In this document: one piece after another, positions 45,035 through 53,525 of the stretch | Layout of the letters: every line of letters starts with the position of its first letter | Position numbering within the stretch: position 1 is the first letter of the stretch | Assembly (NCBI RefSeq): GCF_001898115.1 | Contig: NZ_MKSQ01000005.1 | Coordinates: 370,129-434,128, forward strand | DNA length: 64,000 bases | From: Allobosea sp. 67-29 | GTDB taxonomy: Bacteria > Pseudomonadota > Alphaproteobacteria > Rhizobiales > Beijerinckiaceae | Reading direction: 5' to 3' | The notes under the pieces: generated by a model | The model's input: the letters and a program-made list of their open reading frames with translations, nothing else | The model's database searches: none | What the model was told of the DNA's origin: nothing | Made by a program: the position numbers and the translations under genes

Positions 45035-46546
45035 CTAGTGCACGCGATCCGTAGGTTCGGACTCCTGCGCTGCCCGTTTTCTGATCTTCTCCAACAGAAA
45101 TGCTGCGATTAAGCCGGGGGCCTTTCCTTCTTTTATGTCTTTAGATGGAATCAGCTTATCTGTTGGATTAAACGCCAGCTGTTCGAGTACAAGTGCTGCA
45201 ATTTCCTGTTCGTATTCAGGTGCTTGCTTCTTGAAGCCTTCGACCGCAACGGCCATCGAGTATTTGTAGGCGTAGTGCTCTCTTAGACGAAATAATGACG
45301 AGTGGCGGATCGCCGCAAAAGACACTAGCCATGCCGCGGGAATAAGTATGGCGATTCGGGAAAATATTTGAGAGAGATACTGCCAGACATTTTGTGGAAT
45401 TGGTTGGGCCTGTTGCAATGCGTCTGCAATTGATGGATATTGAATCTTTAGGAATGGTACTGCAATAGGAACCGTAACCGATGCAATAAGTGGTATTGAT
45501 GATATTATTAGTATTAATATTCCGGCATAGAATGCTGACCTAGCCCAGAATAATTCCGAGGTCAGTTTGCGCTGCATTTTATCAAAATTCGAGGCGAGAC
45601 CCGAAACCGTCGCGGACGACAACATCTGTGTCGATTTTTCGATCAGATTATCGACAGACATATCTTTGGCTTCGAGGGCTGAAATGAGGGCTCTAAGGCG
45701 GGTTTCTCCGTCGGCCGCGGCCTGATTTCTGCTATCTAGCTTTTTTTGAAACTCGACAAATTGCTCCGTGTAAGACGCTATATCACGGTCAAATCTCTTC
45801 GCTGACTCGACTATAGGGTCAATTTCGGAAATATGATTCGTTATTTTCCCTAGATAAGATGAAATTTCTGCCTCAGAAGAACGAGACTTATCCTTGAGTT
45901 CAATTATATCCGCGAGAGCAGATTCGGCGGCGGATTGTTTTTCGGATATATTTCGCTCTTGAGTGATTGCCTGTTTTTGCAAATTTCGCGCGTCTTTTAG
46001 AGTGTCGCTCGCCTCAGTGACGATGGTAGTTATCGCGGAGGAAGCGGATTGGAAGCTATAGCCAGACTTTGGCCTCAAAACAAATATAGCTCTATATGTT
46101 CTTTCAAGTAGAAGCTCTGTTCGATCAAAAATTGACTGAAACAAAGAAAGAAACTCTATGCTGTTCCCGTTTGTTGAAGAGGCATAAAAATTATCATAAT
46201 TGAACGTGTTCAAGCCGCCGTTGCTCTTCACGTTATCGACAGCGGAGAGGATGTTATTAGCAGAAGATATCAATTCGGCGATCGAGGCATTTAACTCGAC
46301 GAGGAAATGAAGCGGTGTTGTGTCAACATTCTGAGATTTCTCAACTTGATTAACGAGGCCGATGGCGGAAAATATCCGAGAAATTACGTCCGCGGTAGAG
46401 CTGTCTTTGTTTGGAATGATTTTCTTGAGGTTAAATGGAGAAGACGAGGCGTCAGTGAAATTATTAAGAGATTGAAGAAGTCTATTGTTAATTTCTCCCA
46501 ATGCAGATGCAGTTTTTGTTATAGTCTGAAGCGATTGTTGCCTCAC
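45035..46546 (-). CDS. Orphan coiled-coil membrane protein in an AT-rich island
   Basis: I do not recognise this 503-residue protein. Residues 1-160 are mixed polar, 165-330 look like long coiled-coil helices rich in E, K, S and A, and hydrophobic helices lie at about 336-360 and 396-414. The C-terminal cytoplasmic part contains RLREHYAYKYSMAVAVEGFK and LEQLAFNPTDKLIPSKD. There is no signal peptide or catalytic motif. The start is GTG with GGGGAG eight bases upstream. The DNA is clearly AT-richer than its neighbours: three 60-base lines hold 27, 19 and 30 G/C, against 41 in a uvrB line. It therefore looks recently acquired. It converges on uvrB with a 30-base gap. Confidence 0.8.
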   Translation of the reverse strand: MRQQSLQTITKTASALGEINNRLLQSLNNFTDASSSPFNLKKIIPNKDSSTADVISRIFSAIGLVNQVEKSQNVDTTPLHFLVELNASIAELISSANNILSAVDNVKSNGGLNTFNYDNFYASSTNGNSIEFLSLFQSIFDRTELLLERTYRAIFVLRPKSGYSFQSASSAITTIVTEASDTLKDARNLQKQAITQERNISEKQSAAESALADIIELKDKSRSSEAEISSYLGKITNHISEIDPIVESAKRFDRDIASYTEQFVEFQKKLDSRNQAAADGETRLRALISALEAKDMSVDNLIEKSTQMLSSATVSGLASNFDKMQRKLTSELFWARSAFYAGILILIISSIPLIASVTVPIAVPFLKIQYPSIADALQQAQPIPQNVWQYLSQIFSRIAILIPAAWLVSFAAIRHSSLFRLREHYAYKYSMAVAVEGFKKQAPEYEQEIAALVLEQLAFNPTDKLIPSKDIKEGKAPGLIAAFLLEKIRKRAAQESEPTDRVH

Positions 46547-46701
46547 CTTAGTGACTCCCCAGTGCTGAAATTTTACTACTTATCACGCCTTCGGACGATT
46601 TGAGCAAGAATCCGATACGCTTAAGGCGCTCCCGCCTTTGAGTTGGGCTCGCGATCTCGATCTCTTTCTGCTTAACGCGGAGAATGAAAGTCAATCTGGA
46701 G

Positions 46702-46729
46702 AACCCCTCTCCCGGATGGGAGAGGGGTT
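46702..46729. repeat. 12-bp perfect hairpin at the island's outer edge
   Basis: AACCCCTCTCCC and GGGAGAGGGGTT pair perfectly with a GGAT loop. It lies between the start of the orphan gene and the end of the GNAT gene. Neither side has a T-run, so it may be a factor-assisted terminator for the GNAT gene or a dispersed repeat; similar CTCTCCC hairpins are widespread in G+C-rich genomes. Confidence 0.75.
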
Positions 46730-46763
46730 GTCCTCGCGGTTCGGGAGGTTTGGAATCCCGGGC

Positions 46764-47261
46764 TCAGGCTCCGTCGAAAGCCGCGTGATAGCGCACCGTG
46801 CCGGCCGGCAGCTCCGCGCCGAAACCGAGGCGCATGAAGTACTCGGGCGGCACGCCCTCCAGCACCAGCGCCGGATCGTTGGCGAAGCCGAAGCGGCCGT
46901 AATAGGCGGGGTCGCCGAGCAGGACGCAGCCAGCGGCGCCCATTTCGCGCAGGCGCCGCAGGCCCTCGCGGATCAGCTCCGAGCCGATGCCGCCGCGCTG
47001 CCGGCCCGGCCGCACCGAGACCGGCCCGAGCCCGAACCAGCCGCGCTCCGCCCCGTCGATCGTCACCGGCGAGAAGGCGACATGGCCGACGATCCCTCCG
47101 TTTTCGACCGCGACGAGCGAGAGCGTCAGCGCCCCGGCCGCGCGCAGGCCGTCGACGATCGCCGCTTCGGTGCCGCTGCTATGCGGCGCCGTCGCGAAGG
47201 CCTCCGTGGTCAGGGCGCGGATGGCGTCGGAATCGGCGGGCTGCTCGGGGCGGATTTGCAT
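46764..47261 (-). CDS. GNAT family N-acetyltransferase
   Basis: The 165-residue protein has the acetyl-CoA site pattern LGPVSVRPGRQRGGIGSELI, with the R/Q-x-x-G-x-G/A core, followed by GCVLLGDPAYYGRFGF. This combination is typical of the YhbS-like GNAT group. The acceptor is unknown. The ATG is preceded by CAGGAGA at good distance. It is divergent from arr; the 224 bases between them hold G+C-rich DNA without a further recognisable feature. Confidence 0.9.
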   Translation of the reverse strand: MQIRPEQPADSDAIRALTTEAFATAPHSSGTEAAIVDGLRAAGALTLSLVAVENGGIVGHVAFSPVTIDGAERGWFGLGPVSVRPGRQRGGIGSELIREGLRRLREMGAAGCVLLGDPAYYGRFGFANDPALVLEGVPPEYFMRLGFGAELPAGTVRYHAAFDGA

Positions 47262-47485
47262 GCGGTCTCCTGAACCGGCGCGATGCCATGCCGCCGGCCC
47301 GGCCGCACCGCCTGCGGCAGCCCGCGCGCAAGCCATTGCGCAGGATCGGCCTGCCGGGATTGTCGGGGAGGGCGGCACGGTCGGTCCCTGCCACCATCAT
47401 CGTCTAACCCGGGACGGGGCTTGCGGCAAGCCGGGGGGGCTGGTCCATGAAGGCTGCCCCCGATTCGACCCAAGGGAGCAAGCCC

Positions 47486-47899
47486 ATGTCGACCGTTGAA
47501 ACCACCCTGCCGCAGCGCTTCTACCACGGCACCCGCGCCGACCTAAAAACCGGAGACCTGATCGTCGTCGGCCATGGCTCGAATTTCCGGGAGGGCCGGC
47601 CGCTCTCCTGGGTCTATTTCACCGCCACGCTCGATGCCGCGATCTGGGGCGCGGAGCTCGCCCGCGGCGCCGGGCAGCAGCGCATCTACATCGTCGAGCC
47701 GACCGGGGCCTTCGTCGACGATCCCAACCTGACCGACAAGAAGTTTCCCGGCAATCCGACGCGCTCCTATCGCTCGCAGCAGCCGCTGCGGGTCGTCGGC
47801 GAGGTGACGGACTGGCAGGGCCATCCGCCGGAGCAGCTGCGGCAGATGCGGGAGAACGTCGCCCGGCTGATCGCCGAAGGCGCCGAGATCATCGACTGA
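47486..47899 (+). CDS. arr: NAD+:rifampin ADP-ribosyltransferase
   Basis: The 137-residue protein matches Arr along its whole length: RFYHGTRADLKTGDLI at the start, WVYFTATLDAAIWGAELA in the middle and NPTRSYRSQQPLRVVGEVTDW near the end. Arr transfers ADP-ribose from NAD+ to the ansa-chain hydroxyl of rifamycins and thereby inactivates them. The length is normal for the family. GGGAG before the chosen ATG supports it over an ATG 13 codons upstream. Base composition is like the surrounding chromosome and no integron or transposon parts flank it, so this is probably an intrinsic resistance gene. Confidence 0.92.
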   Translation: MSTVETTLPQRFYHGTRADLKTGDLIVVGHGSNFREGRPLSWVYFTATLDAAIWGAELARGAGQQRIYIVEPTGAFVDDPNLTDKKFPGNPTRSYRSQQPLRVVGEVTDWQGHPPEQLRQMRENVARLIAEGAEIID

Positions 47900-48403
47900 G
47901 AAACTTGTCCCCGCTCCTTCCGCCGCGCCTATGATCGCCGCACCTCGTCCCCGAGGGGCAGCCATCCGGAGGTATGCCGTTGGTGGGGGCGGGGGCGGCG
48001 CCTGCGGGTGGGGTTACGACCCACTCCCGGGAGGCTTCGGGGCACCGCCCTGGGGACATTACGATCCCTGTGCGAGGAGCTCGCTGGAAGGCTCGGCCGT
48101 GACGGATTGCGTAAGCGAGGGCGCGACAACCCGATGAGGGGAACTGGCGCCCGGACCCGCAGCTCCCGACCGGCCCGGCCGTATAAGCGCGGCCCGAAGA
48201 CTTAAGAACGCCGGCAGGCGGAGCGCCACGGGGCGTGCGGAGGGTGGCTCAATCCTTCCGCGCCGCATCCTGGCTCAATGGAAGCGGCCCTAGACCCTTG
48301 CGCCTCGCGGCGCTCCGCTGCCCCTCATGACAGCCGAACGCGCCCCGGCGCGGGCGGGCGAAGGCGCTTGCGGCAAGGAAATGTCGTCCGGGCGCCGCGC
48401 CGC
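47900..48403. other. 504-base stretch without recognisable gene
   Basis: Between arr and the NUDIX gene there are only short, arginine/proline-rich open frames on both strands with no ribosome site or family resemblance. I see no tRNA, hairpin with a T-run or repeat cluster. It may hold a decayed gene, but nothing can be named. Confidence 0.5.
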
Positions 48404-48853
48404 TCAGGCCGCGAGCGAGACCCGGCCTTCGAGCTTGCGCAGGGCGGTGCTGAGCTCGGGCTCGTCGACGATGTCGGCGGCGTCGGCGAGCTTGAACCAG
48501 TGCAGGTCGCGCTGGTGCTGTTCGCGGAAGGCGTCGAGCTGCTTCTCGACCTCGAGCAGGTAGAGCTTCACCTCGCACAGGGTGAAATGGTCGCTCATCC
48601 GCTTCCAGTAGCTGTAGCGCCCGGCCGGCTTCTCGCTGACGCGGCCGACCACGCCGGCCTCCTCATAGGCCTCGCGCGCGGCGGCGTCGCGGTCCTTGAC
48701 GCCCTTCATCGGCCAGCCCTTGGGCACGATCCAGCGGCGCGTCGTCCGCGAGGTCACCAGCAGGATCTCCGTCGAGCCGTCGGCAGCGCGGCGGATCGGC
48801 ATCGCAGCGATCTGCGACCGCTTCTCTCCCGTTTTCCGCTTGGCCTTCTTCAT
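48404..48853 (-). CDS. NUDIX hydrolase
   Basis: The 149-residue protein has the NUDIX core REAYEEAGV (residues 60-68) after WIVPKGWPMKGVKDRDAAA, and the usual beta-alpha-beta surroundings. The first glutamate of the classical Nudix box (G-x5-E) is valine here. The metal-binding REXXEE part is intact, so activity is likely but the substrate is not predictable; the PKGW form is seen in nucleoside- or inositol-polyphosphate-type members. The start giving MKKAKRKTGEKR was preferred; the frame is open to an ATG 27 codons upstream. Confidence 0.87.
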   Translation of the reverse strand: MKKAKRKTGEKRSQIAAMPIRRAADGSTEILLVTSRTTRRWIVPKGWPMKGVKDRDAAAREAYEEAGVVGRVSEKPAGRYSYWKRMSDHFTLCEVKLYLLEVEKQLDAFREQHQRDLHWFKLADAADIVDEPELSTALRKLEGRVSLAA

Positions 48854-48973
48854 CGGCGCTGGGTGGTCCTTTCCGGGCGGCAGCTTCGTCCGGCGCCGAA
48901 TCAGTCCGGCCGCCGGAACGAATAAATATTGCATCGGATCGCAAAAATGGAAGATGTGTTCTGCGAAATCACA

Positions 48974-50185
48974 TCAGCTTTTCGATTCGTGCATCACGCG
49001 GTTGCGGACATCTTCCGGTTGCGCCAGCCGCAGCAGCAGCCAGCCGCCGACGCCGGAGAGCAATGAGCCGGCGAGCACGCCGATCTTGGTCTGGTCCTGC
49101 AGCGCGGCCGAGTCCGGGAAGGCGAGCAGCCCGATGAACAGGCTCATGGTGAAGCCGATGCCGCAGAGCAGGGCGATGCCGTAGAACTGCGCCCAGGAGG
49201 CCTTCGCGGGGAGGTCGGCGAGCCCAGCGCGGATCGCCAGCCAGCCGAAGCCGAAGACGCCGATCTGCTTGCCGAGGAACAGCCCGAGCATGATGCCGAG
49301 CGGCACGGCCTGGCCGAGCGTCGACAATCCGAGCCCGGCAAAGGAGACGCCGGCATTGGCGAAGCCGAAGATCGGGATGATCAGGAAGGCGACCCACGGA
49401 TGCAGGCCGTGCTCCAGCCGGTGCAGCGGCGAGGAGGCGCTGTCGGGCTTGGCGGGCGAGGGTGTGAGCGGGATGGTCAGCGCCAGCGCGACGCCGGCCA
49501 GCGTCGCATGCACCCCGGATTTCAGGGTGAAGTACCAGAGCGCCGCCCCGAGCAGCAGATAGGGCGCGAGCCGGGCCACGCCGAGCCGGTTCAGCGCGAC
49601 GAGTGCGACGAGCGTCGCAGCCGCGAGTCCGAGATAAAGGCCCGAGAGATCGGCAGTGTAGAAGATCGCGATGATGATGACCGCGCCGAGATCGTCGAGG
49701 ATCGCCAGCGCCGTCAGGAAGATCTTGAGCGAGGCCGGCACGCGCGAGCCCAGCAGCGAGAGCACCCCGAGCGCGAAGGCGATGTCGGTTGCCGCGGGAA
49801 TGGCCCAGCCGCGCAGCGTCTCGGGCGAGCCGAGATTGAAGCCGACATAGACCAGGGCCGGCGCGATCATGCCGCCCAGCGCGGCGAATCCGGGTAGAAC
49901 GCGGCGGCTCCAGCTCGAGAGCTGTCCGTCCAGCATCTCGCGCTTGATCTCGAGGCCGACGAGCAGGAAGAACACCGCCATCAGCGCATCGTTGATCCAG
50001 TGCAGGACCGACAGCCCGAGCACATAGCTCTTCAGCACGCCGAAATAGAATGGCGCAGCCGGCGAGTTGGCGACGACGAGGGCGAGCGCGGCGACGACCA
50101 TCAGGACGATGCCGCCGGCCGCTTCGCCATGCAGGAAGTCCCGCAAGGCGGAAAGGGGTTTCGTCCGGGTCGCGGGCGCGGCCAT
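48974..50185 (-). CDS. nhaA: Na+/H+ antiporter NhaA
   Basis: The 403-residue inner-membrane antiporter exports sodium in exchange for protons. Family hallmarks are the [21 protein letters not shown] segment read as two parts, the ion-binding aspartate pair region [19 protein letters not shown] and [19 protein letters not shown] with the essential neighbouring aspartates. The length equals that of typical NhaA. The ATG follows an in-frame TTG and is preceded by AAGGAGAGCTTG. An 82-base gap separates it from the upstream cytochrome gene on the same strand. Confidence 0.96.
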   Translation of the reverse strand: MAAPATRTKPLSALRDFLHGEAAGGIVLMVVAALALVVANSPAAPFYFGVLKSYVLGLSVLHWINDALMAVFFLLVGLEIKREMLDGQLSSWSRRVLPGFAALGGMIAPALVYVGFNLGSPETLRGWAIPAATDIAFALGVLSLLGSRVPASLKIFLTALAILDDLGAVIIIAIFYTADLSGLYLGLAAATLVALVALNRLGVARLAPYLLLGAALWYFTLKSGVHATLAGVALALTIPLTPSPAKPDSASSPLHRLEHGLHPWVAFLIIPIFGFANAGVSFAGLGLSTLGQAVPLGIMLGLFLGKQIGVFGFGWLAIRAGLADLPAKASWAQFYGIALLCGIGFTMSLFIGLLAFPDSAALQDQTKIGVLAGSLLSGVGGWLLLRLAQPEDVRNRVMHESKS

Positions 50186-50267
50186 CAAGCTCTCCTTCGT
50201 CGATCAGACGTGGAGAGATACGACAGACGGCCGCGGATGACCAAGTTTGCCGATGCCGCAGCCGGAT

Positions 50268-50666
50268 TCAGAGCTTCTTGCCGTCCTTGTCGAACTGCTT
50301 GAGGAAGGCGGTCAGATCCGCGATCTCCTTGTCGCTCTTGATGCCGGCGAAGATCATCTTGGTGCCGGGAATCTTGGCCTTCGGGTCCTTGATGTACTCG
50401 GCGAAGGTCGCCTCGTCCCAGGTCAGGCCGGAGGCCTTGTTGGCGCTGGAATAGCTGTAGCCGGCGACGGCGCCGGAATGCCGGCCGATCAGGCCGTTGA
50501 GCTCGGGGCCGACCAGGTTGCGCGCGCCCTCGCCGATCTGGTGGCAGGCGCGGCACTTGTTGAAGGCGCGCTGCCCGGCCTCGAGGTCCTGCGCCGCGGC
50601 GGGGCAGGCGGCGAGCGGCATGGCGAGCAGCGCCAGTGCAAGAAGGCTGAGGGGGGCTGCACGCAT
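50268..50666 (-). CDS. Periplasmic class I cytochrome c
   Basis: The 132-residue protein has a Sec signal peptide (residues 1-25, ending CPAAAQ), a single haem-attachment motif CRACH (38-42) and a likely methionine ligand M104 in PGTKMIFAG. The size, GPELNGLIGR and YSSANK segments place it with cytochrome c2/c550-type carriers, which pass electrons between respiratory complexes or to oxidases. It lies between nhaA and the RutD-like hydrolase on the same strand but seems independent. Confidence 0.93.
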   Translation of the reverse strand: MRAAPLSLLALALLAMPLAACPAAAQDLEAGQRAFNKCRACHQIGEGARNLVGPELNGLIGRHSGAVAGYSYSSANKASGLTWDEATFAEYIKDPKAKIPGTKMIFAGIKSDKEIADLTAFLKQFDKDGKKL

Positions 50667-50791
50667 GGTCTCGTCCTCGGGCTCGTTCGGGTCGCGCTTC
50701 CCGCGGCCGCGGCGGCCCAGTCAGGAAGCCTTCTCGTTTAGGCCGCGCCGGCGCCGCTTGGACAGGGGGCCTTTCGCCGCGGGCGCCGGGC

Positions 50792-51607
50792 TCAGAGGTC
50801 GCCGATCCACTCCGCCACCGCGGCGGTGAAGATGTCCGGCCGCGACACCGGGAAGAGATGCCCGCCGGTCTCCATGATCGAGCGGCGGGCGCCGGGCAGC
50901 GCCGCGATCAGCGCCTCCTGGTGGTAGACCGGCACGACCATGTCGTCGCGCGCCCCCATCACCATGGTCGGCATCGGCAGGGCCTCGATCTCCGCCGTGC
51001 CGTCGAAGCCGAGCAGCGCGTCGATACGCTCGCGCATCACGGTCTGGGCCTGCTCGCTCGTCGGGGCGGCCTCGATGGCGTCGTCGTAGATGTGCCAGTT
51101 CGCCTCGATCCAGCGCGGTTGGTAGGCGCTGAGGATGGAGAGCGCCGCGAAGGCCTGCGGGTCGCAGCCGAGGATGGCGCGCCGCGCGCCGAACAGCGCG
51201 GTCATGTAACGGCAGGCCTTGAGCCAGCTGCCGCTGAGGATCAGGCCGTCGAGCCGGCCGGGCGCGAGCTTCGCCATCGCCTGGGCGATGCAGCCGCCCG
51301 TCGAATGGCCGAGCACCACGGCCCGGTCGAGCCCGGCCGCGTCGAGCACGTCCAGCCCGTCGCGGGCCAGCCGCTCGATGTCGCAGGGCGCCGCGCCGCG
51401 GCTGCTGCCGCCGATGCCGCGCTGGTCGAAGCGGATGATCTGGAAGGAGCGCCCGAGCGTCGCGGCGATGTCGGCCCAGAAGCCGGCGGTGCCGCTGAGG
51501 CCGCTGACCAGCAGCAGCGGCCGGCCATGGCCTTCGCGGAAGCCGTGGAGCGTGGCCCCGTCATCCGTCTCGGTGCGGAAGTCGATGATATCGGTGGTCG
51601 TCGTCAT
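50792..51607 (-). CDS. Alpha/beta hydrolase, RutD-like
   Basis: The 271-residue hydrolase has the nucleophile elbow GHSTGGCIAQ, an oxyanion region LVSGLSGTAGFW, FDQRGIGGSS, a later aspartate (GARDDMVVPVYH) and the C-terminal catalytic histidine in METGGHLFPV. The segments LILSGSWLKACRYMTAL and YQPRWIEAN resemble RutD, the aminoacrylate hydrolase of the pyrimidine-degrading Rut pathway. No rutA, rutB or rutC gene is in the window. It is downstream of the flavin reductase gene on the same strand, with 277 bases between them that hold no other feature. The role in pyrimidine breakdown is an inference. Confidence 0.85.
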   Translation of the reverse strand: MTTTTDIIDFRTETDDGATLHGFREGHGRPLLLVSGLSGTAGFWADIAATLGRSFQIIRFDQRGIGGSSRGAAPCDIERLARDGLDVLDAAGLDRAVVLGHSTGGCIAQAMAKLAPGRLDGLILSGSWLKACRYMTALFGARRAILGCDPQAFAALSILSAYQPRWIEANWHIYDDAIEAAPTSEQAQTVMRERIDALLGFDGTAEIEALPMPTMVMGARDDMVVPVYHQEALIAALPGARRSIMETGGHLFPVSRPDIFTAAVAEWIGDL

Positions 51608-51884
51608 GTTTCACCCAACGGCCTGCGCCGCCCGTCGCGCGTTGCCCGCGCGTTCGAGAGCCCTGGACCGTCCTTCCCCCTCTTGCGGCGGGCAAGCCGC
51701 CCCGCTGTTCTCCGGCCCCGCTCCGCGGAGCGCTGCCGTCAGGTAAGGATGGCCCATGCGGCCCCCAGGGACCATGGCCTGAGCGGGAGGGGCGGGATGC
51801 TTTGGACGCAAGGCGGAAAGGGACTGGACTAACCGTTACGCATCCGTTGCATGCAGGGCGGTGTCCTGGCGGGCCTTGAGCCCG

Positions 51885-52580
51885 TCAGCGGCGGCGATTG
51901 GCGGCATCCGGGTCGGCGCGCCAGGTCGCGAGCGGCATGGTCGGCAGGTCGAAATAGTCACGCGTGGTCGCGTAGCCGTGGCCGCCCATCCGGCCGACGG
52001 CATCGAGCGCGGCGGGGTCGACATGCAGGCGCTCGTCGACGGTGTCGCCGCGGAAATGGGCATAGACGATCTCGCCGAGGATGATCTCGCGGGAGCTGCC
52101 GATGCCGAGCGTGGTGTGGTGGCGGCATTCGAAGGCGGCGGGCGCCTGGCCGATCCACGGGCACGGCACCTTCGCGCCCGGCATCGCGGTGAGCCCCGCC
52201 TCGGCGAGTTCGTCCGTGCCGGGCTCGAACGGCACGGCGCAGACGTTCATGCCGGCGACCAGCGCGTCCGAGACGATGTTGACGGTGAAGGCCAGCGTCT
52301 CGCGGATGTTGCGGCCGGTATCCTTCTGTGCGCCGGTCGGGCGGTATTCGACGCCGAGCGCGAGGATCGCCGGATCGGCGGAGAGGCAGTTGAAGAAGGA
52401 GAAGGGTGCGGCATTGACCTTGCCCTGGGCATCGACCGTCGTCACCAGCGCGATCGGCCGCGGCACGACGGCGCCGATCAGCAGCTTGTAGCGCTCGCGC
52501 GGCGAAAGCGCCGCGAAGTCGAAGGTGACGATGCCGGGGGCTTCCTCGGCGCGCGGCGTCTCGATCGTCTGCGCTGTCAT
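51885..52580 (-). CDS. Flavin reductase family protein (FMN-binding)
   Basis: The 231-residue protein has the flavin-reductase-like FMN-binding barrel: RYKLLIGAVVPRPIALVTT near the start, NAAPFSFFNCLSADPAIL and FTVNIVSDALVAGM. These proteins reduce FMN with NAD(P)H to feed a monooxygenase or act as FMN-binding enzymes themselves; it is not a typical RutF. Its ATG overlaps the stop of the GntR gene (ATGA), so regulator and reductase form one operon. No monooxygenase gene is adjacent. Confidence 0.88.
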   Translation of the reverse strand: MTAQTIETPRAEEAPGIVTFDFAALSPRERYKLLIGAVVPRPIALVTTVDAQGKVNAAPFSFFNCLSADPAILALGVEYRPTGAQKDTGRNIRETLAFTVNIVSDALVAGMNVCAVPFEPGTDELAEAGLTAMPGAKVPCPWIGQAPAAFECRHHTTLGIGSSREIILGEIVYAHFRGDTVDERLHVDPAALDAVGRMGGHGYATTRDYFDLPTMPLATWRADPDAANRRR

Positions 52581-53284
52581 GACGGGTTCAGTCCTTCGCT
52601 GAGGGCATAGGGCGCGAGCACGGCCCGGATGTCCGGCTCGACGCGGGGGGTGAGCAGCGCGCGCGTCACCACGGAGCGCAGATGGTGGTCCATCAGCTCG
52701 GCGGCGCGGGCGGCATCCCCGGCACGCAGGGCCTCGATAAGCTGGCGGTGTTCGGAGACGGCGCATTCGGAGGAGTGCGGCCGCCCGTAGATCGCCAGGA
52801 TCAGCGAGCAGCGCGACGAGGATTCCTGGACATAGCGCAGCAGCAGGGCGTTGCCGGTCATCTCGGCGAGCTTGATGTGGAACTCGCCGGACAGCCGGAT
52901 CGATTCCGGTCCGTCCTGCCCATGCGCCTTTTCCTCCTGGCGGACATGCGCCTCGAGTTCCGCCGCCTGTGCCGCGGTGAGGCGCCCGGCGAGATTTTCC
53001 GCGACCAGCCGCTCGAGCCCACGCCGGACTTCGAAGACGTCGCGCGCCTCCTCCAGCGTCGGATAGGCGACGGAGGCGCCCCGGTTCGGCTTGAGCTCGA
53101 CCAGTCCCTCGACGGCCAGGCGGTTGAAGGCCTCGCGCACCAGGGTGCGGCTGACGCCGAGCTGCTCGCCGATCGAATCCTCCGGCAGCTTCATGCCGGG
53201 TTTGAGCGCCTGCTCGATGATCGCGCGCCGGAGCGCTCTGTATGCGGATTGCGCGCGCAATCCCGGAGTCCGCTGCTCACCCAT
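52577..53284 (-). CDS. GntR family regulator (FCD subfamily)
   Basis: The 235-residue protein has an N-terminal winged helix (LPEDSIGEQLGVSRTLVREA, then GLVELKPNRGASVA) and a C-terminal all-helical FCD ligand domain with the metal/ligand histidines in SGEFHIKLAEM and MDHHLRSVV. The chosen ATG gives MGEQRTPGLRAQ and follows GAGGAAAGG; the frame is open 22 codons upstream. It is divergent from the importer-amidohydrolase operon, and a 17-bp palindrome lies between them. It likely controls both directions in response to a substrate of the pathway. Confidence 0.9.
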   Translation of the reverse strand: MGEQRTPGLRAQSAYRALRRAIIEQALKPGMKLPEDSIGEQLGVSRTLVREAFNRLAVEGLVELKPNRGASVAYPTLEEARDVFEVRRGLERLVAENLAGRLTAAQAAELEAHVRQEEKAHGQDGPESIRLSGEFHIKLAEMTGNALLLRYVQESSSRCSLILAIYGRPHSSECAVSEHRQLIEALRAGDAARAAELMDHHLRSVVTRALLTPRVEPDIRAVLAPYALSEGLNPS

Positions 53285-53374
53285 GACGGCCTTTCCTCTT
53301 CGCGACGGGTCCTTGCCGGGGACCGTCAATGTCACGAGCCGTGGCTCCATTCCAGTTTCCGCTTGTGTTCAATA

Positions 53375-53391
53375 ATCGTATACAATACGAT
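53375..53391. promoter_or_regulatory. Probable GntR operator in the divergent promoter region
   Basis: ATCGTAT-ACA-ATACGAT is a perfect inverted repeat with a three-base centre. It contains TCGTATACAA, close to the TNGTNNNACNA-type core bound by FCD-family GntR regulators. It lies 91 bases before the GntR start and 134 bases before the binding-protein start, in an AT-rich stretch fit for two promoters. Confidence 0.65.
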
Positions 53392-53525
53392 CATCACATC
53401 GCATGCAAGATTGAACATTAATCGCACACGAGATGGCGCCTAAAGCGCCACGATGCGCAAAGAGGTGGCAGTGACGACCGTGCGGCTCGCTTCCGGGCCG
53501 CGCCGACAAGAAGGGGAGAGTTCCG

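Noticed and set aside
47900..48403. A gene between arr and the NUDIX gene
   Set aside because: The short frames on both strands have no ribosome site and arginine/proline-rich, non-coding-like translations.
50792..52580. Complete Rut pyrimidine-degradation operon
   Set aside because: Only a RutD-like hydrolase is present; the flavin reductase is not a clear RutF and no rutA, rutB, rutC or rutG gene is in the window.
53375..53391. Reading the GTATAC palindrome as a recombination or attachment site
   Set aside because: It is short, has no second copy nearby and fits a GntR operator between divergent genes much better.
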